The notes under the pieces: generated by a model
Seen by the model: the letters and a program-made list of their open reading frames with translations, nothing else
Told to the model about the DNA's origin: nothing
The model's database searches: none
Part shown: one piece after another, positions 57,056-64,000 of the stretch
How positions within the stretch are numbered: the stretch's first letter is position 1
How the letters are laid out: every line of letters starts with the position of its first letter
Position numbers and translations under genes: made by a program
Source: an uncultured Pelagibacteraceae bacterium
Lineage (GTDB): Bacteria; Pseudomonadota; Alphaproteobacteria; Pelagibacterales; Pelagibacteraceae
DNA: 64,000 bases
Assembly: GCA_902573235.1 (NCBI GenBank)
Contig: CACGIZ010000003.1
Location: 1 to 64,000, forward strand
Direction of reading: 5' to 3'

Positions 57056-58064
57056 TTTTCAACTCTTGTATGTAGGTAATTCTAATTCAGAAGATTATAA
57101 TAGCAAATACTTTTCTGATGATGAAGGTATACTATCATTAATGTATCATCGTTTTAATGAAAACAAATATCCATCTACAAATATTAAAATGGATATATTC
57201 AATGAACAAATGAATATTATCAAAAATCAGGGATATGATTTTTATGACCCAAAAAATTTTTTAGATGAAATCAATGAACCAAAAAATAAAAAAAAAATTT
57301 TAATTACTATTGATGATGGATTTAAATCTTTTTATAATGAAGCCTGGCCTTATCTTAAGAAAAACAAAATTCCATTTATCTTATTTGTTTCTACAGAGCC
57401 TGTAGGTAAAAAAGGTTATATGAGTTGGGAAGAAATAAAAGAAATAGATAATTCAGAAATTGGATATATTGGACATCATTCGCATACTCATGAATACTTA
57501 ATCGATATGAAAAGTTCGGAGTTTATTAATGATATAGAAACAGCTACAAAAATATTCAAAAAAAAGTTAGGGTATGTTCCAAAAATTTTTTCATATCCAT
57601 TTGGTGAATATTCTCTTTTTATGAAAAAATACATAAAAAGAAATTTTAAGATAGCATTTGGTCAGCACTCAGGGATAATTGATAGAAATAAAGATAAATT
57701 TGAATTACCTAGATTTCCTATAAATGAAAAATATGGTGAAATTGAGAGATTTAAATCAATAATTAATTATGGTCCTTTAGAATATAAAAGCCTCAAACCA
57801 GAAGAAAAAAAATTGGATAAATCTAACAACCCACCAAAATTAATTGTTGAATTTTTTGATGAACAAAAAAATATAAAAAATATAAATTGTTACTCTAATG
57901 ATGGTGGTAAATGGAAAAAGCCAAAACTCAAATATGATAATAATATTTTAATAATTGATTTTGAAAAACCATTTATTCCAAGAAGAGGTAGAGTGAATTG
58001 CTCTTTGAATGAAAATGGAAAATGGAGATGGTTTGGAACTCAGTTCACAGTAAAGAAAGATTAA
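57003..58064 (+). CDS. Exported polysaccharide deacetylase (NodB domain)
   Basis: This 353-aa protein has a signal or anchor segment (about 6-24) and a NodB-type carbohydrate esterase 4 domain. Motif 1 is TIDDGF (D104, D105), motif 2 the metal-binding HSHTH (159-163), and FSYPFGEYS forms motif 3. The last 100 residues form an additional beta-rich region. It probably deacetylates an envelope glycan. The 5' end overlaps tsaB divergently by 53 bases, and the next methionine (residue 47) would lose the export signal. Confidence 0.87.
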   Translation: MIIKKISFLVASIISLFIFQLLYVGNSNSEDYNSKYFSDDEGILSLMYHRFNENKYPSTNIKMDIFNEQMNIIKNQGYDFYDPKNFLDEINEPKNKKKILITIDDGFKSFYNEAWPYLKKNKIPFILFVSTEPVGKKGYMSWEEIKEIDNSEIGYIGHHSHTHEYLIDMKSSEFINDIETATKIFKKKLGYVPKIFSYPFGEYSLFMKKYIKRNFKIAFGQHSGIIDRNKDKFELPRFPINEKYGEIERFKSIINYGPLEYKSLKPEEKKLDKSNNPPKLIVEFFDEQKNIKNINCYSNDGGKWKKPKLKYDNNILIIDFEKPFIPRRGRVNCSLNENGKWRWFGTQFTVKKD

Positions 58065-59134
58065 ATTAAGCTTTCCAATTCAATACTAGAAGGAAGCAAT
58101 TTTGCATCATCAAAATCTTTTAAGTTATTTTGCTCTATAATCTTTTGTAAAACTTCAACATATTTTTCACCTGTTTCAGCATAATTTTTCAAATATTCTG
58201 CTAGAATCAAACTATCAAGTTCTTTACCTTGATCTCTTAATTCAGCTCTGGCTTTTCTAAAATCTTTATATGATGAATGCGTATTCAAATTTCTTTGATA
58301 AGCTCTGACAGAAGCTTGTAAAACATTAAACTTCATTACTTTATGACCTTCATTTTTATCTGAATCTTTAGGTTTGAGTCCTTCGCCAGACCAAGTCCAC
58401 TGACCAAATAAGGCATTTCCCTCCTGTGCAAATCTAGAAGTACCCCATCCTGTTTCTTTTGCAGCTTGTGCAAGAGCAAGGGAAACAGGCACTTCATCCA
58501 TTCTTATTTTTAAAATTGATAAATCTCTTGAATTAATTCCATACTGTTTGAATTTTTTATCTAGCCATTTAATTTCTAATTTCGTGTTGTTGCTTTTGTT
58601 TATGATTGTAAATAGTCTTTTCCTATCTATTCGAATGTTATTATTTTCTTTTAAAATTAAGGGCAAAACTATTTGTATAAAGAATTCTTTTCTTTTTTTT
58701 GTACTTTCAATCATTTTAATTTCTTGAGGAAGAAGTGTTAAAGCTACAGGTTTAACCAGTTTTTTTTCTCTTACATCGTTCAGTGAATAATTTGTATCTT
58801 CGAATAACTGTTTAATGGTTGAGGCATTTAATCTTACTGTATCAACTTCTAAATCATTTAGAGTGAATATATCTCTCAATAAATCACTTTCATTCAAAAT
58901 TTCATTGTTATCTTCAATACCATTTTTTTTTTTATTTAATGTATAGGCCAATACAGCTTTTGAATTATTTTGAACTGAATTCAGATCTTTGTTTGCAAAA
59001 TTAATTATTAATGGAGCAGAATAAAAAAAGAAAACTACTAGAATTGAGCTTATAAAGATACGTGGCAATGAACCTATATTCTTTTTATCAAAAAATTTAA
59101 GTACTTTTATTTTTGATTTATTATTTCTAATCAT
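58061..59134 (-). CDS. Bax-like membrane glucosaminidase
   Basis: This 357-aa protein has an N-terminal membrane anchor (about 25-45) and a C-terminal glucosaminidase domain of the Bax type. Its catalytic glutamate is probably in AQAAKETGWGTSRFA (about residue 227), followed by GNALFGQWTW and YKDFRKARAELRDQG. It likely cleaves peptidoglycan glycan strands. I chose ATG 59134 (MIRNNKSK), which overlaps the nfu stop region less than a TTG 15 bases upstream. It converges on the deacetylase with a 4-base overlap; both act on envelope glycans. Confidence 0.87.
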   Translation of the reverse strand: MIRNNKSKIKVLKFFDKKNIGSLPRIFISSILVVFFFYSAPLIINFANKDLNSVQNNSKAVLAYTLNKKKNGIEDNNEILNESDLLRDIFTLNDLEVDTVRLNASTIKQLFEDTNYSLNDVREKKLVKPVALTLLPQEIKMIESTKKRKEFFIQIVLPLILKENNNIRIDRKRLFTIINKSNNTKLEIKWLDKKFKQYGINSRDLSILKIRMDEVPVSLALAQAAKETGWGTSRFAQEGNALFGQWTWSGEGLKPKDSDKNEGHKVMKFNVLQASVRAYQRNLNTHSSYKDFRKARAELRDQGKELDSLILAEYLKNYAETGEKYVEVLQKIIEQNNLKDFDDAKLLPSSIELESLI

Positions 59135-59138
59135 AAAT

Positions 59139-59678
59139 TTATACTGCAATAACCTCTTTTACCTCTGGTATATAATGGCACAAAAGATTTTGAACTCCTT
59201 GTTTAAGTGTCATAGTCGAACTTGGGCATCCTGAACAACTTCCTTGAAGTTGAACTTTAACTATGCCATTTTTAAACTCTTTAAACTTAATATCACCACC
59301 ATCTTTAGCTACAGCTGGTCTAATTTTTTGGTCCAACACTTTTACAATTTTTTTTTCAATTTCTTCTAAATTTTCTTTATCCTCATCTAAACTTTTTTCA
59401 ATAACACATTCTTTACCTTCATTATAAAAATCATTTATCAATGAGATTGCAATATGCTTAATTTCATCCCATGAAATATGCTCAGTTTTGTTAATAGATA
59501 TAAAATCTTTTCCTAAAAAAATTCCCTCAACACCATTAATTGATAATAAATTTCTAATTAAATTATTTTTGGTATCATCTTTATTTGTTATTTCATATGA
59601 GCCATTGTTTGAAACAAGTTTACCAGGTAAAAATTTTAATGAATTTGGATTTGGTGTAGTTTCAGTTTGAACAAACAT
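59139..59678 (-). CDS. NifU-like Fe-S scaffold protein (Nfu type)
   Basis: This 179-aa protein has an Nfu N-terminal domain (TETTPNPNSLKFLPG) and a C-terminal NifU domain with the cluster-binding pair C148/C151 in GSCSGCPSST. It is the alphaproteobacterial/mitochondrial NFU1-like form, and delivers 4Fe-4S clusters to targets such as lipoyl synthase and aconitase in related systems. Its start lies 52 bases from trpS. Confidence 0.92.
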   Translation of the reverse strand: MFVQTETTPNPNSLKFLPGKLVSNNGSYEITNKDDTKNNLIRNLLSINGVEGIFLGKDFISINKTEHISWDEIKHIAISLINDFYNEGKECVIEKSLDEDKENLEEIEKKIVKVLDQKIRPAVAKDGGDIKFKEFKNGIVKVQLQGSCSGCPSSTMTLKQGVQNLLCHYIPEVKEVIAV

Positions 59679-59730
59679 AACTTATATATAATCTAAAATT
59701 TCAAAATTTAAACTTGTTAATAAAAAAAAT

Positions 59731-60732
59731 TTAAAAACCCATTATTTTATGAATTTCTTTAATCTTCTTTGATGCTATATCATTTGCTTTTTGAGCACCT
59801 TCGACTAAGATTTCATCAAGATGACCTTTGTCATTTAATAACTTTTTAATTTCAAGTGAAAGTGGAAATATTTTATCAACTAGAACTTGAGTTAAATTTT
59901 CTTTAAATTCAGAAAAATTTTTTCCAGAAAATTCTTTTACAGATTTTTCTAAGTCTATCTTTTTTAAAATTGAATAAATGCCTAATAAATTTCTGGCTTC
60001 AGGTCTTTTATCTAAATCTTTTATATTTACCGGCATAGGTAAAGGATCAGTTTTAGCTTTTTTAATCTTATTTATGATTTGATCTTGCGTATCGCTTAAA
60101 TTTATTCGACTCAAATCAGATATCTCTGATTTACTCATTTTTTTTAAACCATCTTTAAGACTCATTATTCTTGAAAACTCTTTTTGAATTAAAGGCTCTG
60201 GTGCTATAAAAAAATTTTCTACTTTAAAATCATTGTTAAATTTTTGTGCTATATCTCTACAAAGTTCTAAATGTTGTTTTTGATCATCTCCTACTGGAAC
60301 ATGAGTTGCGTCATACAATAAAATATCCGCCGCCATTAGAACTGGATAAGAATAGAGGCCTACACTAGCCTTTTCTTTATCCTTTCCTGCTTTTTCTTTA
60401 AATTGTGTCATTCTATTTAACCATCCCATTCTGGCAATACAGCCTAAAATCCATGCGGCTTCTGAATGTGCGCTAACTTGAGACTGATTAAAGATAATAT
60501 TTTTTTTTGGATCTATTCCACTGGCAATGAAAGTTGCAACAGTTTCGCGAATATTATTTCTAAATTCCTTAGGATCTTGATTTACAGTAATAGCATGGAG
60601 ATCTACTACACAAAAAATACACTCATTGTCATTTTCGTTGCTTAAATCTACAAAATTCTTGATGGCACCTAAATAATTGCCCAAATGAAGATTCCCAGTG
60701 GGTTGAACACCTGAAAAAATTTTTTTTCCCAT
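59731..60732 (-). CDS. trpS: Tryptophanyl-tRNA synthetase
   Basis: This 333-aa class I synthetase charges tRNA-Trp. The HIGH-type motif appears as [12 protein letters not shown] near the N-terminus and the KMSKS motif as KKMSKS near residue 198. The length is standard. It follows murJ with a 3-base gap on the same strand. Confidence 0.96.
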   Translation of the reverse strand: MGKKIFSGVQPTGNLHLGNYLGAIKNFVDLSNENDNECIFCVVDLHAITVNQDPKEFRNNIRETVATFIASGIDPKKNIIFNQSQVSAHSEAAWILGCIARMGWLNRMTQFKEKAGKDKEKASVGLYSYPVLMAADILLYDATHVPVGDDQKQHLELCRDIAQKFNNDFKVENFFIAPEPLIQKEFSRIMSLKDGLKKMSKSEISDLSRINLSDTQDQIINKIKKAKTDPLPMPVNIKDLDKRPEARNLLGIYSILKKIDLEKSVKEFSGKNFSEFKENLTQVLVDKIFPLSLEIKKLLNDKGHLDEILVEGAQKANDIASKKIKEIHKIMGF

Positions 60733-60735
60733 AAG

Positions 60736-62265
60736 TTAATACCTTAATTGAAGATCTTTATAATTAAAAGCTTTGATAAAAAATGATAGTAGTAAATAGA
60801 AACTTAAGGTCAATAAAACCGAAAGAATTAAATAAAACGATTTGAAATGAGAATCATAAATTAACTGATTTTTAAATATAAAAATTAGATAATTAAAAAA
60901 TATTCCCATAATGATTGATGCTAAAACTATTTTAAAAAAGCTTACTAAAAACGAGGCATTAAACTCAAACAAATCTTTATTTCTTAGATAAATAAACAAA
61001 ATTATAGAATTAAACCAAGATGAAATCGTAGTAGCTATTGGAATAATTATAAATCCAATACTTTTAAAATAGTATAGACTTATAAAAATATTTATAAATA
61101 CGGAAATTAGAGAGATATAAAACGGAGTTTTGGTGTCATTATTAGCAAAGAAAAAAGTGGAAAAAACTTTTATGAAAGCAAAGGCTGGTAAACCTAAACC
61201 AAAATAAAAAAGTGCTTTTGCTGAGTTTAAAACTGCATCATTGGTAAATGAGCCATAACCAAATAAAGCTGAAACTATTTCTTCGGAACCTATAAATAAT
61301 GCAACAGAAGCAGGTAAACTTAAAAACATACTTAATTCTAGTGCTTTATTTTGAATAAGTAGAACTTTAATCTTTTTTTTAAGGTAAACATGTTTTGAGA
61401 GTTGAGGAAGAACAACTACACCGATTGCAATTCCAGCTATTGCTAAGTTTATTTGATAAATCCTATCAGCATAATAAAGATATGAAACTGCACTTGTTTG
61501 AAATGAAGCAATAATTGTTCCGATTAATATATTTATTTGTGTAACTCCTGATGAAAAAATACTTGGTAGTAATTTTTTAAAAAAATTTTTTACTTTGTTA
61601 TTAATGGTAATTTTAAAATTTATTTTTATTGAAAAAAATTTTTTTACAAATTTATATAAAAAAAATAGCTGTATTAAACCTGCTATAGAAACTCCAAATG
61701 ATAGATAAAAAACTAATTCATCGCCAAAATAATTTCCACAAAAAAGAATTCCAATCATTACAATATTCAAAATAATTGGTGCAGCTGATGCAGCTGCAAA
61801 CTTATTATGAGAATTAAGTATACCAGCAAAAAAAGAGGACAGGCTTACAAACATTAAAAAAGGAAAGGTAATTCTTGTTAAATCCGTTGCAACTTTAATC
61901 TTTTCACTATCTTCAACAAATCCTGGAGCGATTAAACTAACCACTATAGGCATAAAAATTTCTGCAACTAAAACTAAAAAAAGTAAAGCTAAAAATAATA
62001 AATTAAAAATTTCATTTGCAAAAATATTTGATTTTTTTTTTCCTTGAGCTAATTCTGAAGTATAGCTTGGTACAAATGCAGCATTAAATGTGCCTTCAGC
62101 AAACAGTCTTCTAAAAGTGTTAGGAATCCTGAAGGCCACAAAAAAAGCATCAGCTAAAAAACTTGTACCTAAAAAAATTGCAATTAAGATATCTCTTAAA
62201 TAACCAAGTAATCTGCTGATTATAGTATAAAATCCAAAAGTGCCTGTTGACTTAACTAAATTCAT
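60736..62265 (-). CDS. murJ: Lipid II flippase MurJ
   Basis: This 509-aa membrane protein flips lipid II for peptidoglycan synthesis. About 14 hydrophobic segments and the family motifs GYLRDILIAIFLG and FRRLFAEGTFNAAFVP are present. Only 50 bases separate it from the divergent malic enzyme gene. Confidence 0.95.
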   Translation of the reverse strand: MNLVKSTGTFGFYTIISRLLGYLRDILIAIFLGTSFLADAFFVAFRIPNTFRRLFAEGTFNAAFVPSYTSELAQGKKKSNIFANEIFNLLFLALLFLVLVAEIFMPIVVSLIAPGFVEDSEKIKVATDLTRITFPFLMFVSLSSFFAGILNSHNKFAAASAAPIILNIVMIGILFCGNYFGDELVFYLSFGVSIAGLIQLFFLYKFVKKFFSIKINFKITINNKVKNFFKKLLPSIFSSGVTQINILIGTIIASFQTSAVSYLYYADRIYQINLAIAGIAIGVVVLPQLSKHVYLKKKIKVLLIQNKALELSMFLSLPASVALFIGSEEIVSALFGYGSFTNDAVLNSAKALFYFGLGLPAFAFIKVFSTFFFANNDTKTPFYISLISVFINIFISLYYFKSIGFIIIPIATTISSWFNSIILFIYLRNKDLFEFNASFLVSFFKIVLASIIMGIFFNYLIFIFKNQLIYDSHFKSFYLILSVLLTLSFYLLLSFFIKAFNYKDLQLRY

Positions 62266-62315
62266 AAATCATATTAGTCTTAATTTTACCCCATTTGTAC
62301 ACCTAATTAACGTAA

Positions 62316-64000
62316 ATGAAAAAAACAAAAATTGATCATTACACTGATAAGGAAGCTTTAGATTTTCATAGTCATAAGAAGCCAGGAAAGATTGAAATAT
62401 CTTCCTCAAAAAATATGACTTCAAAAAGAGATCTTGCATTAGCATATTCTCCAGGAGTTGCAGCTCCTGTAAGAGCAATCAGTGATAATCCCGATGCAGT
62501 GTTTGATTATACTAGTAAAGGAAATCTTGTTGCTGTCATAAGCAACGGGTCAGCGATTTTAGGTATGGGAAATTTAGGTGCTTTAGCCTCCAAACCAGTT
62601 ATGGAAGGTAAAGCAGTTTTGTTTAAAAGATTTGCAGATATTGACTCCATTGATCTTGAAATAGACTCATCAGACCCTAATGAAATTATTAATAGTATAA
62701 AAAATTTTGCACCAAGTTTTGGTGGTATAAATCTTGAGGATATAGCTGCCCCAGATTGTTTTGTTATTGAGGAAAAACTTCAAGAAATATTAGATATACC
62801 CGTATTTCATGATGATCAACATGGAACAGCAATTATTACTACTGCTGCATTAATTAATGCACTGGATATCAGCAAAAAAAAGATTGATAAAATAAAAGTA
62901 GTTGTTAATGGTGCTGGAGCCTCAGCGATGGCATGTACCAATTTGTTTAAAAAAAGTGGTGTGCCTCAAAAAAATATTACAATGGTTGATAGGACAGGTG
63001 TGATCTTCAAAGGAAGAGAAAATTTAAATCAATGGAAATCTGATCATGCGATAGATACTAAGGATCGAACATTAGATGATGCTATTAAAAATGCTGATGT
63101 ATTTTTAGGTTTGTCAGCGAAAGGAGCTTTAACAAAAGATATGGTTAAAAAAATGGCCAAGAAACCAATAATATTTGCATGTGCTAACCCAGATCCTGAA
63201 ATTACACCAGAGGAAATTGAGGAGGTCAGAGATGATGCAATTATTGCAACAGGAAGGTCAGATTACCCTAATCAAGTAAATAATCTAATTGGATTTCCAT
63301 ATATTTTTAGAGGTGCTTTAGATGTTAGATCAAAAACTATAAATGAAGAAATGAAAGTTGCAGCTGCAAATGCAATAGCTAATTTAGCAAAAGAGGATGT
63401 GCCAGATGAAGTTGTTGCTGCAATGGGAGGTGAAAGACCCCACTATGGTAAAGATTATATAATTCCATCAACATTTGATCCAAGATTAATAAGTGTAATA
63501 CCTTTGGCTGTTGCTAAAGCTGCAATTGATACCGGTGTAGCAAGAAAAAAAATTGAAAATTTTGACTTATATAAAGATCAACTAAAACAAAGACTAGACC
63601 CCACAGTAACAATTATGCAAGGTGTACATAGTTATATTAAGAAAAAACAAAAAAAAGTTGTTTTTGCTGATGGTGAAGATGAAAATACGCTTAAAGCAGC
63701 CATAGCATTCAAAAATTCAAAACTTGGAATACCTATTTTAGTTGGAAAAGAAGAATTGATCAAAAATCAAATAAAAAAAATTGGCTATAATGAAAATTTC
63801 GACATTGAGATTGTTAATTCAAAAGATAAAGAGAAGAGAGAAAAATATGTAAAACACTTATTTAAAAAACTTCAAAGACAAAAAGGAATGCTGGAATGGG
63901 ATTGTGATAGACTCATAAGAAATGATAGGGTGATTTGGTCTTCTTGTATGGTTGCTTGCGGTGATGCGGATGCAATGGTGACTGGTAATACTAGAAGATA
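62316..64000 (+). CDS. maeB: NADP-type malic enzyme with phosphotransacetylase domain, partial
   Basis: Malic enzyme decarboxylates malate to pyruvate. About 561 codons are visible and the gene runs off the right edge; full-length family members are about 750-760 residues. The malic domain shows AYSPGVAAPV, DDQHGTAI and the nucleotide fold VVNGAGASAMA. From about residue 430 a phosphate acetyl/butyryltransferase-like domain begins (KKKQKKVVFADGEDENT); in this fusion class it is usually regulatory, not catalytic. It could supply pyruvate to the pyruvate dehydrogenase encoded in this window. Confidence 0.95.
   Translation, partial: MKKTKIDHYTDKEALDFHSHKKPGKIEISSSKNMTSKRDLALAYSPGVAAPVRAISDNPDAVFDYTSKGNLVAVISNGSAILGMGNLGALASKPVMEGKAVLFKRFADIDSIDLEIDSSDPNEIINSIKNFAPSFGGINLEDIAAPDCFVIEEKLQEILDIPVFHDDQHGTAIITTAALINALDISKKKIDKIKVVVNGAGASAMACTNLFKKSGVPQKNITMVDRTGVIFKGRENLNQWKSDHAIDTKDRTLDDAIKNADVFLGLSAKGALTKDMVKKMAKKPIIFACANPDPEITPEEIEEVRDDAIIATGRSDYPNQVNNLIGFPYIFRGALDVRSKTINEEMKVAAANAIANLAKEDVPDEVVAAMGGERPHYGKDYIIPSTFDPRLISVIPLAVAKAAIDTGVARKKIENFDLYKDQLKQRLDPTVTIMQGVHSYIKKKQKKVVFADGEDENTLKAAIAFKNSKLGIPILVGKEELIKNQIKKIGYNENFDIEIVNSKDKEKREKYVKHLFKKLQRQKGMLEWDCDRLIRNDRVIWSSCMVACGDADAMVTGNTRR

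Overview
The window is a densely packed, AT-rich piece of an alphaproteobacterial chromosome. The best fit is the SAR11 clade (Candidatus Pelagibacter or a close relative). Reasons: very low G+C, lysine/isoleucine/asparagine-rich proteins, intergenic gaps mostly under 100 bases with many start/stop overlaps, and gene orders typical of Alphaproteobacteria with members missing. This is inferred from gene content and style; no rRNA or other formal marker is present.

Layout. 1-5568: glutamate synthase, with gltD upstream of a gltB that runs off the left edge, both on the minus strand. Two strong dyads separate gltD from uppP. 6517-13125 (minus): a drug/metabolite transporter, a pyruvate dehydrogenase E1-E2 pair in which E1 carries its own lipoyl domain, and an acetyl-CoA acetyltransferase. 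13193-18169: tRNA-Arg, a tiny membrane protein, a hotdog thioesterase, a SUV3-type RNA helicase, a TerB-like protein, ferredoxin fdxA, a CarD-family regulator whose frame is broken at two poly-A tracts, and a convergent 25-residue Lys/Arg protein. 18367-27314: acyl-CoA synthetase, tRNA-Leu, a DedA protein, dsbB, coq7, an HNH nuclease, an esterase, a HIG1 protein, a TlpA-like protein, argH-lptM-lysA and plsC. 27311-36399: the replication/ubiquinone region, dnaN, dnaA, rpsT and mutM on one strand, then ubiE-ubiB-coaBC-dut-thiF-SH3 on the other.

36392-41901: rubrerythrin, a CCG-domain Fe-S protein and a DUF3501 protein, next to an Irr-type Fur regulator and the fabA-fabB-fabI operon. Two Irr-box-like palindromes lie in this region. 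41904-44084: a large secreted protein with a C-type lectin domain and a C-terminal outer-membrane barrel, the most accessory-looking gene here. 44127-57055 (minus): a long housekeeping run, tsaB (short), fur, miaB, phoH, ybeY, lnt, metK, nusA, infB, rbfA, rpsO, pnp. It looks like the classical alphaproteobacterial cluster after loss of rimI, the corC-like gene, trmB, rimP, ylxR and truB from these positions. 57003-64000: polysaccharide deacetylase, Bax-like glucosaminidase, a NifU-like scaffold, trpS, murJ and the start of a malic enzyme/phosphotransacetylase fusion.

I see no phage, IS element, CRISPR array or defence system. The points most worth a second look are the twice-interrupted CarD gene beside a 25-aa polycation gene, the lectin-autotransporter, the lipoyl-E1 fusion, the putative Irr regulon around rubrerythrin, the terminator-like hairpin in the nusA leader, and the dyads upstream of gltD.
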